From the NCBI GenBank assembly GCA_905198745.1, contig CAJKDU010000012.1:1-56880 (forward strand): 56,880 nucleotides of DNA, read 5' to 3'. Source of the DNA: an uncultured Prevotella sp. Its GTDB lineage: Bacteria > Bacteroidota > Bacteroidia > Bacteroidales > Bacteroidaceae. The notes under the pieces were generated by a model. That model had not been told where the DNA came from. It ran no database searches and saw nothing but the letters and a program-made list of their open reading frames with translations. Both the position numbers and the translations under genes were made by a program. Shown here piece after piece: positions 7,852 through 14,576 of the stretch (its first letter is position 1; every line of letters begins with the position of its first letter).

Positions 7852-10008
7852 ATGAGAGTATATCAGACTAACGAAATCAAGAACATTGCCCTCGTTGGCA
7901 GTGCGGGTAGCGGCAAGACTACACTTGCCGAATCCATGTTGTATGAAGCCGGCATCATCAAGCGCCGCGGTACTGTAGAAGCAAAAAACACCGTGAGCGA
8001 CTATTTCCCGGTAGAGCAGGAGTATGGCTACTCCGTGTTCCCCACCGTATGTCACGTGGAGTGGAACAACAAGAAGCTTAACATCATTGATTGTCCGGGT
8101 TCGGACGACTTCATCGGTGGTGCCATCACGGCACTCAACGTGACCGACGAGGCCCTCATCCTCATCAACGGACAGTATGGTCCGGAAGTGGGCACCCAGA
8201 ACATATTCAGATATACCGAAAAACTCAAGAAGCCCGTCATCTTCCTTGTAAACCAACTAGACAGCGAGAAGTGCGACTTCGACTCCATCATTGCCTCGAT
8301 GGACGAAATCTACGGGCAGAAGTGTGTGCAGATTCAATATCCCATCTCCACAGGTCCGGGCTTCAATGCCTTGATAGACGTGCTGCTGATGAAGAAATAC
8401 TCATGGAAACCTGAGGGCGGAGCTCCCACCATCGAAGACATTCCTGCCGAAGAGATGGACAAGGCGATGGCTCTCCACAAGGCGCTCGTGGAGGCAGCTG
8501 CCGAAAACGACGAGGGCCTCATGGAGAAGTTCTTCGAGGAGGAGACACTCTCCGAAGACGAACTGCGTGAGGGTATCCGCAAGGGACTCGTGACGCGCAG
8601 CATCTTCCCCGTGTTCTGCGTTTGCGCAGGCAAGGATATGGGCGTACGCCGCCTCATGGAGTTCCTCGGCAACGTGGTGCCCTTCGTGAGCGAGATGCCC
8701 AAGGTGCACAACACACGCGGCGAAGAGGTGGCTGCCGAAGCAGACGGCCCCACATCACTCTATTTCTTCAAGACGGGCATGGAGCCACATATCGGTGAAG
8801 TGAGCTACTTCAAGGTGATGAGCGGAAGCGTGAAGGCAGGCGACGACCTGACCAATGCCGACCGTGGCTCCAAGGAGCGCATAGGCTCTATCTATGCCTG
8901 TGCGGGTGCCAACCGCATAGCCGTCGACCAGCTCAATGCGGGCGACATAGGGTGCACCGTGAAACTGAAAGACGTGAAGACAGGCAACACACTCAACGGC
9001 AAGGACTGCGAGTGGCGCTTCGACTATATCAAGTATCCACACTCAAAGTATTCGCGAGCCATCAAGGCCGTGAAGAGCCAGGACACGGAGAAACTCATGG
9101 CTGCCATCCTGAAGATGCGCCAGGAGGATCCCACGTGGGTGGTGGAACAGAGCAAGGAACTCCGGCAGACCATCGTGCACGGACAGGGTGAGTTCCACCT
9201 GCGCACGCTGAAGTGGCGGCTGGAGAACAACGAGAAACTCAACGTGGAGTTTGAGGAACCGCGCATACCATACCGGGAGACCATCACCAAGTCGGCACGC
9301 GCCGAATACCGCCACAAAAAGCAGAGCGGCGGTGCAGGACAGTTTGGCGAGGTGCACCTCATCATCGAGCCTTATGCCGAAGGCATGCCGGAACCCACTA
9401 CCTACAAGTTCAACGGACAGGAGGTGAAGCTCAACGTGAAAGGACGCGAGGAGATAGACCTCGACTGGGGCGGCAAATTGGTGTTCATCAACTCTGTGGT
9501 GGGCGGTGCCATCGATGCACGCTTCATGCCCGCCATCCTCAAGGGCGTGATGGACTGCATGGAGCACGGACCGCTTACGGGCAGCTATGCACGCGACGTG
9601 AGAGTGGTGGTCTATGACGGAAAGATGCATCCCGTGGACAGCAACGAACTCTCGTTCATGCTCGCAGCACGCCACGCTTTCTCAGATGCCTTCAAGAATG
9701 CAGGCCCGAAGATACTCGAGCCTATCTACGACCTTGAGGTCTACGTGCCTGCCGACTTCATGGGCGACGTGATGAGCGACCTTCAGGGACGCCGTGCCCT
9801 CATCATGGGCATGGACTCAGAGGCAGGCTACCAGAAGTTGCAGGCCAAGATTCCGCTCAAGGAACTGAGCAACTACTCCATCTCGCTGAGCAGCCTTACA
9901 GGCGGACGTGCATCGTTCTCCACCAAGTTTGCCAGCTACGAACTTGTGCCTAACGACATCCAGCAGAAACTCATTGCCGCACATGAGGCAGAGCAGATGG
10001 AGGATTGA
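7852..10008 (+). CDS. EF-G2-like translation factor with degenerate GTPase motifs
   Basis: A 718-residue protein with the full EF-G domain order (G domain, II, III, IV, V). The G-domain motifs differ from canonical EF-G. G1 is GSAGSGKTT (16-24). The switch I RGIT is replaced by YGYS (58-61). G3 is DCPGSDDF (80-87), with Ser84 where the catalytic His of DTPGH normally sits. G4 is NQLD (134-137). Bacteroides thetaiotaomicron has a second EF-G (EF-G2), reported to support translocation without GTP hydrolysis and to be needed for gut colonisation. This protein has the expected features of that type; that assignment is by recall. It has its own promoter and terminator, and no ribosomal-protein genes lie nearby. 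Confidence 0.85.
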   Translation: MRVYQTNEIKNIALVGSAGSGKTTLAESMLYEAGIIKRRGTVEAKNTVSDYFPVEQEYGYSVFPTVCHVEWNNKKLNIIDCPGSDDFIGGAITALNVTDEALILINGQYGPEVGTQNIFRYTEKLKKPVIFLVNQLDSEKCDFDSIIASMDEIYGQKCVQIQYPISTGPGFNALIDVLLMKKYSWKPEGGAPTIEDIPAEEMDKAMALHKALVEAAAENDEGLMEKFFEEETLSEDELREGIRKGLVTRSIFPVFCVCAGKDMGVRRLMEFLGNVVPFVSEMPKVHNTRGEEVAAEADGPTSLYFFKTGMEPHIGEVSYFKVMSGSVKAGDDLTNADRGSKERIGSIYACAGANRIAVDQLNAGDIGCTVKLKDVKTGNTLNGKDCEWRFDYIKYPHSKYSRAIKAVKSQDTEKLMAAILKMRQEDPTWVVEQSKELRQTIVHGQGEFHLRTLKWRLENNEKLNVEFEEPRIPYRETITKSARAEYRHKKQSGGAGQFGEVHLIIEPYAEGMPEPTTYKFNGQEVKLNVKGREEIDLDWGGKLVFINSVVGGAIDARFMPAILKGVMDCMEHGPLTGSYARDVRVVVYDGKMHPVDSNELSFMLAARHAFSDAFKNAGPKILEPIYDLEVYVPADFMGDVMSDLQGRRALIMGMDSEAGYQKLQAKIPLKELSNYSISLSSLTGGRASFSTKFASYELVPNDIQQKLIAAHEAEQMED

Positions 10009-10306
10009 CGGTAGCGCCAGATTCCAGGAGCATGCGGATGAAACTCCTCTAAAGGGTTAATAATACATGAATTTAATAGGAAAGATTGAGAGGATAACTA
10101 AACAGAAATGCGGCTGACTGTGATGTCGGTCGCATTTCGCTTTTTCTATAGGGCATCCTGGACTATGGAGAGACGGGGCTTAGATATTCATGGAAATAGC
10201 CACAGATTGTAGCAAGCCAGGAAAGTACTTCTCGTCTCTGATACTCTCTCGTCCATACGCCATCTACGACAAGTACGTCCGCTACAACCATTAACAAAAA
10301 TAATTC
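10009..10306. other. Intergenic stretch with terminator, otherwise no gene seen
   Basis: Apart from the terminator at 10105-10145 I see no coding frame with a start site or homology. Part of it (about 10220-10300) reads like decayed coding sequence, but I could not identify it. Confidence 0.5.
10105..10145 (+). terminator. Rho-independent terminator after the EF-G2-like gene
   Basis: Arms GAAATGCGGCTGAC (10105-10118) and GTCGGTCGCATTTC (10125-10138) pair with a short internal mismatch around a 6-base loop. A T-run follows at 10141-10145. Confidence 0.85.
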
Positions 10307-10337
10307 TTTGCCGTATGCAATGTTTACCGTACTTTAG
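10307..10337 (+). promoter_or_regulatory. Promoter of the small lipoprotein gene
   Basis: TTTG at 10307-10310, 19 bases, TACTTTAG at 10330-10337 (one mismatch). Confidence 0.55.
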
Positions 10338-10381
10338 TGTTAAGAGTATAGATACATAAACAACATAGATACGTAAGTAAT

Positions 10382-10819
10382 ATGAACAAGGAGTTATTAT
10401 TACTCATCCTGATGGTCCTTCCATTCTTTATGTCATCATGCAGTGATGATGACGGAAAGGTGGATCCTATGAAGTGGAAAACCGAAGTGAAGGCATCAAG
10501 TGATGGCTATTTTCATGTATCTCCTCAGGGAGGTACGTTTGTGTTTAAATGTACAAATTACAGTGACTTCTGGATAACATGTATCACCGAACAGGCACCT
10601 CAAGGAGAAGAAAACAAGTTCACACCTGCCTATGATGATCATGAAGACTTGACGATAACATCAAATTGGGCAACTGCAACTCGCAATGGAAACACATTGA
10701 CAGTTACTATTTTGCCGACGACATCCGATGCCAACCGGTACATAAAAGTGTCCGTACAAATTGGGGATGCTTTTGATGAATTCAAGTTCAGACTGCGAGG
10801 ATTGAAAGTTGGGTTATAG
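10382..10819 (+). CDS. Small surface lipoprotein, BACON-like
   Basis: A 145-residue protein with a lipoprotein signal ending FFMSSC, Cys20 being the lipidation site. It is followed by SDDD, an acidic stretch that in Bacteroidetes acts as an export signal placing lipoproteins on the outer face of the outer membrane. The rest is short and beta-rich, with GGTFVFKCTNYSDFWITC and a later NRYIKVSVQIGD, reminiscent of BACON carbohydrate-associated domains; that resemblance is weak. It is flanked by its own promoter and terminator. Its AT-rich codon use differs from the GC-rich genes at 2.7-6.5 kb. Confidence 0.7.
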   Translation: MNKELLLLILMVLPFFMSSCSDDDGKVDPMKWKTEVKASSDGYFHVSPQGGTFVFKCTNYSDFWITCITEQAPQGEENKFTPAYDDHEDLTITSNWATATRNGNTLTVTILPTTSDANRYIKVSVQIGDAFDEFKFRLRGLKVGL

Positions 10820-10843
10820 AAAGCGATAGTTCTATCATTCACA

Positions 10844-10869
10844 AGGATGCTGTTAAGGCATCCTTTTTT
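10844..10869 (+). terminator. Terminator after the lipoprotein gene
   Basis: AGGATGC (10844-10850) pairs with GCATCCT (10858-10864), followed by a T-run to 10869. Confidence 0.85.
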
Positions 10870-10900
10870 CGTGTCTTTCCTATGTTGCACACCATTCCAT

Positions 10901-11065
10901 ATGTATGATTCCGACGAGGATTTCGCCTGTTATATAGTCGGTGAACTGTATAATTTGGATTGCATCATGGGCAATCTCTCTAATTACTTAGATTACAAGG
11001 CATTCGCCAGGGATTTGTTCCTGTCGTACTACATCTTCGATGATGGCTATGTGTTTCGCAGGTAA
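10901..11065 (+). pseudogene. ArdA-like antirestriction protein, C-terminal remnant
   Basis: From the Met at 10901 the frame reads about 54 residues ending in LSNYLDYKAFARDLFLSYY and DDGYVFRR. This closely resembles the C-terminal end of ArdA antirestriction proteins (NYIDYEAxGRDL pattern). ArdA is a DNA-mimic of about 165-180 residues, and the first two thirds are absent. The open frame extends upstream to 10847, but that part lies inside the terminator of the preceding gene and is not ArdA-like. I take it as a remnant of a lost mobile element; a short functional protein cannot be excluded. Confidence 0.55.
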
Positions 11066-11114
11066 AAGGTGGAATCCGGACGGGGCAATCACCTCGATCC
11101 GGCATTCCACCTTT
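11065..11114. terminator. Bidirectional terminator hairpin
   Basis: AAAGGTGGAATCCGGA (11065-11080) pairs almost perfectly with TCCGGCATTCCACCTTT (11098-11114). T-rich on the plus side and, read on the minus strand, also followed by T's. It separates two converging units. Confidence 0.85.
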
Positions 11115-11158
11115 TATAATACGCTCCGAGAAATATATTCGGAGTAAGGGATGTCTGT

Positions 11159-11794
11159 CTATTTCAATACTTCATCAAGTTTCTTGACTAATATAGTTGG
11201 GTCTTTACGGAACTCTTTCATGCTGAGGTCTTTGAGTACAACCTTTATTTGTGGGAAGTCCTTGAAATACCTTTTTAGCATGGTCTTTTGTCCAATTCCG
11301 ACTACAACACTGTTGTCCTTGAGATAATAGGTTCTTGCAAAGTCCTCATTCTTGGCTTTATAATAAAACATAACGCCATATCCGTAAATACTTCCCGATT
11401 GCACATGGGTAGCTGTGCTTATGTAGTGGATATAGGCGGAAATGTTCTTCCCCTCATACACAGGCTGGAGGAATACGGGATTTTTATAGAGTTTCGGATT
11501 CTCCTTATAAGACATACCCAGTCCCATCTGTGCTGCCATCGGAACCCAGTTTGTCCATTCCTTGACTTTCTTGTCATAGTATTTTATTTCTTTGATGTCA
11601 GTAGAGGTAAAATCCGACTTTTCACCGCTCGTCTTATCCTTCACTCTAATCTCATGCTCATTGTCTACGTAAAAGGAGAGTGAAGGTGTTTCTCCTTTCA
11701 CAACTTTACCATTGTTCAATGTTACTTCTACATTCTGAGCTTGTACCGTCCCGCACAGCATGAGGGCAAGAAGCATAAAAAGGCATTTATTCAT
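11159..11794 (-). CDS. Secreted protein of unknown function
   Basis: A 211-residue protein with a signal peptide (MNKCLFMLLALMLCGTVQAQ). The start of the mature part, VEVTLNNGKVVKGETPSLSF, looks like a short beta-strand module seen in many Bacteroidetes periplasmic proteins. The rest has TNWVPMAAQMGLG and a Lys-rich end (KKLDEVLK) that I cannot assign. A promoter on the minus strand at 11838-11868 leaves a leader of about 40 bases. It is monocistronic, ends at the shared hairpin with the ArdA remnant, and lies in an AT-rich accessory stretch. Confidence 0.65.
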   Translation of the reverse strand: MNKCLFMLLALMLCGTVQAQNVEVTLNNGKVVKGETPSLSFYVDNEHEIRVKDKTSGEKSDFTSTDIKEIKYYDKKVKEWTNWVPMAAQMGLGMSYKENPKLYKNPVFLQPVYEGKNISAYIHYISTATHVQSGSIYGYGVMFYYKAKNEDFARTYYLKDNSVVVGIGQKTMLKRYFKDFPQIKVVLKDLSMKEFRKDPTILVKKLDEVLK

Positions 11795-11837
11795 ACTCGT
11801 ATATTTAAGTTCAACGTTATATTAGTATAAGATTATG

Positions 11838-11868
11838 CAAAGATACACCTTTTTCATTACCCCCCAAG
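11838..11868 (-). promoter_or_regulatory. Promoter of the secreted orphan
   Basis: Read on the minus strand: CTTG, 19 bases, TATCTTTG (plus-strand CAAAGATA at 11838-11845 and CAAG at 11865-11868). Confidence 0.65.
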
Positions 11869-12218
11869 CGATAGTCTACTTTTTTACCTACATACCTACC
11901 AAACAACAAAACTTAAACGTTTCCCACCTCCTATACATCCAACCGAAAAGTGTTGTGTCTTTGCGTTGTGTAAACATTCCACACGGATATCATGAGCTAC
12001 TATATAAGCGTTGGGAGGCGTGAACAGAGGTAACGAGAAAAGTGTAACACATTTCGAACTTAGAGTGTAACACAAAGTGTAACACGTATTTGTCGTGTCG
12101 TATACTTTTTTCTATCGTTCTGTCCCCTTGGCTGAATCTGCCACGAAGTTAGACACGAAAGTCTCACCCTAAACAATTGTTGAAATGTAGGCAGTTTGCA
12201 ATCCGTCATATACAGAAA
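11869..12218. other. Intergenic stretch without a gene, with an iterated GTGTAACAC motif
   Basis: No coding frame here has a credible start or homology. AGTGTAACAC occurs three times, at 12041-12050, 12064-12073 and 12076-12085. The inner GTGTAACAC is a near-palindrome of the kind bound by dimeric regulators. Confidence 0.6.
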
Positions 12219-12248
12219 AAGAGGATGTTAGATAAATAACATCCTCTT
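12219..12248 (-). terminator. Terminator of tRNA-Arg(ACG)
   Basis: AAGAGGATGTTA (12219-12230) and TAACATCCTCTT (12237-12248) form a perfect 12-bp stem with a 6-base loop. On the minus strand it is followed by TTTTTC, so it serves the tRNA transcribed leftward. Confidence 0.8.
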
Positions 12249-12289
12249 CCTAAACTTTAATTCATTTGCAATTCTAAAGACTGCTTAGT

Positions 12290-12362
12290 GACTCCGATGG
12301 GATTCAAACCCGTAACCTTCTGATCCGTAGTCAGATGCTCTATTCAGTTGAGCTACGGAGCC
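12290..12362 (-). tRNA. tRNA-Arg(ACG)
   Basis: On the minus strand the sequence folds as a 73-base tRNA: acceptor GGCTCCG/CGGAGTC, D-arm GCTC/GAGC, anticodon stem TCTGA/TCAGA around CTACGGA (anticodon ACG), T-loop TTTGAAT. CCA is not encoded. It has a promoter immediately upstream and its own terminator. Confidence 0.95.
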
Positions 12363-12382
12363 TCGTTTCTTAATTGCGAGTG

Positions 12383-12414
12383 CAAAGGTAGTGACTTTTC
12401 GCGTAACTGCCAAA
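12383..12414 (-). promoter_or_regulatory. Promoter of tRNA-Arg(ACG)
   Basis: Minus strand TTTG, 20 bases, TACCTTTG: plus-strand CAAAGGTA (12383-12390) and CAAA (12411-12414). Exact match to the consensus. Confidence 0.8.
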
Positions 12415-12557
12415 TATTTCCTCAACTTTTTTCAATTTTTTTTATTCTTGATGGGACTTCGCGGGGAGTTACAAGTTTGTTGCAATTTGAATAAGGAGGC
12501 GTTTCCCATTGATTATATGCAACTTATGCTCGTTCGGGGAAGGAAGTGGGGGAGGAG

Positions 12558-13313
12558 TTACGTTTCTTCGTCATGCGAGAATAGTATGCCGGATTTCTCG
12601 AAGGCATGCCACATGGAGTGCCGCGCTTCAGGATTGTGGCGCTCTATGTCGGCAAAAAGCTGTGCGACGTATTGCCGATTGCTGCTGGTTTCGTAGGGGC
12701 AGAGCTTGTCCTGTTTCTTGTATTGCCGGAGGGTTGCCATTCGTTTGATGTCGCTTTCGGCCATGAGGCATAGCGGGCGAATCAGGGTGATGGGCATCTT
12801 CTTCATCTTCATCTTCACGGGCATGGTTTCGTATCGTCCCTGGAAAAACTGGTTGAGCAGGGACGTATGTATGATGTCGTCCTGGTGATGGCCTAAGGCA
12901 AGCTTGTTGCAGCCCAGGCGTTGTGCATGCTCGAAAAGCGCCTTCCGCCTGTACCATGAACAAAGGAAGCACGGCACTTTTCGCTTGTCTGTGGTCGGGT
13001 CGAAATCGGTCTCGATGATGTGAAGGGGAATGTCGCAACTTTTACAGAATTGTTCCAGGTAGGCTGTGGAAGTGTGGTAGTCAATGTGGCTCATGCGGAT
13101 GTGCAGTGCTTCCACGTTGAACCGGGGCTTCCAGATGCGTGACCGTTCGGCGAGCATCTCGGTGAGAAACAAGGAGTCTTTGCCGCCCGACAAGGCTACA
13201 AGCACGTGGTCGCCCTCTTCAATCATGCCATAGTCGAAAATGGCTTTCTCAAATTTCTCTTTGAGCCGTTTGTGGAGTTTCTTTTCTTCCTTGGATATTT
13301 CTCTCTCTTCCAT
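12558..13313 (-). CDS. TtcA/TilS-family PP-loop ATPase (tRNA thiolation-like)
   Basis: A 251-residue PP-loop ATPase with SGGKDS at 42-47, binding the ATP phosphates. A VPCFLCSW motif and a GHHQDD stretch follow, as in TtcA, which makes 2-thiocytidine at tRNA position 32. TtcA binds an Fe-S cluster through Cys pairs: CFLC is present, and other Cys residues (CKSC) occur earlier. It is the last gene of a minus-strand operon with DUF4491, rlmH and a DMT-like membrane protein, so two RNA-modifying enzymes share a transcript. The exact modified nucleotide is inferred. Confidence 0.8.
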   Translation of the reverse strand: MEEREISKEEKKLHKRLKEKFEKAIFDYGMIEEGDHVLVALSGGKDSLFLTEMLAERSRIWKPRFNVEALHIRMSHIDYHTSTAYLEQFCKSCDIPLHIIETDFDPTTDKRKVPCFLCSWYRRKALFEHAQRLGCNKLALGHHQDDIIHTSLLNQFFQGRYETMPVKMKMKKMPITLIRPLCLMAESDIKRMATLRQYKKQDKLCPYETSSNRQYVAQLFADIERHNPEARHSMWHAFEKSGILFSHDEET

Positions 13314-13316
13314 GGC

Positions 13317-13685
13317 TTATTTCATGAACACCAGATAGACGGCACATATAATAAGGAAAAAGGCGAGAATGTGGTTCCAGTGAAGGCTTTGTCCCTGAAA
13401 CAGAATGTTGGCGATAACGGCAAACACGCCGAGGCTGATGCACTCCTGCACCACCTTGAGCTGTACCAGGGAGAAAGGTCCCCCATTGCCGTTGAACCCC
13501 ATCCGGTTGGCAGGCACTTGGCAGCAGTATTCAAAAAAGGCGATGCCCCACGAGAAGAGAATGATGCCTATGAGGGGCCAGCCTTTGCTGATGCCCGATG
13601 TCTGGAGACGAAGGTGGCCGTACCAGGCCAGCGTCATAAACACGTTGCTCAATACGAGCAGGAGAATGGTGTAAAGTCCGTTCAT
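13317..13685 (-). CDS. DMT family (DUF486) small membrane protein
   Basis: A 122-residue protein with four predicted membrane helices (about 4-22, 36-55, 76-95 and 103-121). The start MNGLYTILLLVLSNVFMTLAW and the central FFEYCCQVPANRMG are typical of the DUF486/DMT family, a four-helix relative of drug/metabolite transporters. Its substrate is unknown. It lies 13 bases downstream of rlmH and 3 bases upstream of the ttcA-like gene, so it is inside one operon. No functional link to RNA modification is apparent. Confidence 0.85.
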   Translation of the reverse strand: MNGLYTILLLVLSNVFMTLAWYGHLRLQTSGISKGWPLIGIILFSWGIAFFEYCCQVPANRMGFNGNGGPFSLVQLKVVQECISLGVFAVIANILFQGQSLHWNHILAFFLIICAVYLVFMK

Positions 13686-13698
13686 GTCGTTACTTTAT

Positions 13699-14169
13699 TT
13701 ATTCGTGATGGTAGGGCTCTCCCTTGATGATGGTGCAAGCCCTGTAGACCTGTTCCACAAACACGAGGCGCACCATCTGGTGGGAGAAGGTCATGCGTGA
13801 GAGGGACATCATTTCGTTGGCCCGTTTGTATACTTCCTCGGCGAAGCCGTATGGGCCGCCTATCACATAGACGAGTCTGCGTGCGGTGAGTTGTTTCTTT
13901 TCTGTCCATGCTGCAAACTCGATGCTGCGCATTTCCTTGCCGTGCTCGTCGAGCAGCACCACCGTGTCGGAAGGCTGCAGTTGCTTGAGTATCAGTTCGC
14001 CTTCTGCTGTCTTCTGTTGCTGCTCGGTGAGTTTCTTGGTGTTTTTCAGCTCGGGTATGGTCACTATATCGAACGGCATGTAGTGTCCGATGCGCTCCAC
14101 ATAGTCGTTGATGCCGGCTATGAAGTGCTTGTTCACCGTCTTGCCGACCAATATCAGGGTGGTTTTCAT
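13699..14169 (-). CDS. rlmH: 23S rRNA (pseudouridine1915-N3)-methyltransferase RlmH
   Basis: A 156-residue SPOUT methyltransferase of the usual RlmH length. It shows LDEHGKEMRSIEFA in the middle, the Gly-rich cofactor loop VIGGPYGFAEEV, and a C-terminal SLSRMTFSHQMVRLVFVEQV block leading to the terminal PYHHE. RlmH methylates pseudouridine 1915 in helix 69 of the large subunit on assembled ribosomes. The gene overlaps the upstream DUF4491 gene by four bases, which indicates translational coupling. Confidence 0.95.
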   Translation of the reverse strand: MKTTLILVGKTVNKHFIAGINDYVERIGHYMPFDIVTIPELKNTKKLTEQQQKTAEGELILKQLQPSDTVVLLDEHGKEMRSIEFAAWTEKKQLTARRLVYVIGGPYGFAEEVYKRANEMMSLSRMTFSHQMVRLVFVEQVYRACTIIKGEPYHHE

Positions 14170-14468
14170 TGATAATCGTCCTTTCTTTTAGGGTTCATGG
14201 GAAACCATCCTTTCTTCACCCGTTGCTTCTGCTCAAAGAGTTCACCTATCGACCAAAGCAACGAGGCACCGAGCACGCCGAGCAGTGCAGACCAGAAAAC
14301 GTCTGCCACAAACAGCGCACCGCAGATGCTTGCCACACCCAATACGAGAAACACCCACCAGGGACGGGTTCCGAAATAATATTCCGTCTTGATGACAATG
14401 GGATGGAAGGTGCCGATGATGAGAAATGTAGACAGGGCAATGAAGAGCCCTTTGAAATATAGTTCCAT
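14166..14468 (-). CDS. DUF4491 family membrane protein
   Basis: A 100-residue protein with three hydrophobic segments and the family signature GTFHPIVIKTEYYFG, ending in a Lys/Arg-rich tail. It is the first gene of the DUF4491-rlmH-DMT-ttcA-like operon. A TAACTTTG box on the minus strand (plus-strand 14474-14481) ends only five bases before the ATG, so the transcript may be nearly leaderless. The function of DUF4491 is unknown; the start is fixed by the conserved N-terminus. Confidence 0.8.
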   Translation of the reverse strand: MELYFKGLFIALSTFLIIGTFHPIVIKTEYYFGTRPWWVFLVLGVASICGALFVADVFWSALLGVLGASLLWSIGELFEQKQRVKKGWFPMNPKRKDDYQ

Positions 14469-14520
14469 AGGTGCAAAGTTACAGCAAAAGGGTGGAATAC
14501 GAAATAAAAAGCGGATTTTA

Positions 14521-14552
14521 TTTGTTTTTTCACCGAAAAGCCTTTATCTTTG
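14521..14552 (+). promoter_or_regulatory. Promoter of the phosphohexomutase gene
   Basis: TTTG at 14521-14524, 20 bases, TATCTTTG at 14545-14552: exact match. It lies over a possible TTG start at 14550, so translation must begin downstream, at the ATG at 14577. Confidence 0.85.
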
Positions 14553-14576
14553 CAACGCAATCAATATTCAAGAATT

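Noticed and set aside
10847..10900. Upstream extension of the ArdA-like frame
   Set aside because: It lies in the terminator of the lipoprotein gene and does not resemble ArdA.
11835..12023. 62-codon open frame on the plus strand
   Set aside because: It starts inside the promoter of the minus-strand orphan and has no homology or signal features.
12391..12748. Open frames on the plus strand next to tRNA-Arg
   Set aside because: They overlap the tRNA promoter and the antisense of the ttcA-like gene.
14550..14576. TTG start for the phosphohexomutase
   Set aside because: It lies within the TATCTTTG promoter box, so it would not be in the mRNA. The same reasoning rejects TTG 18300 for dnaB and TTG 26620 for acnA.
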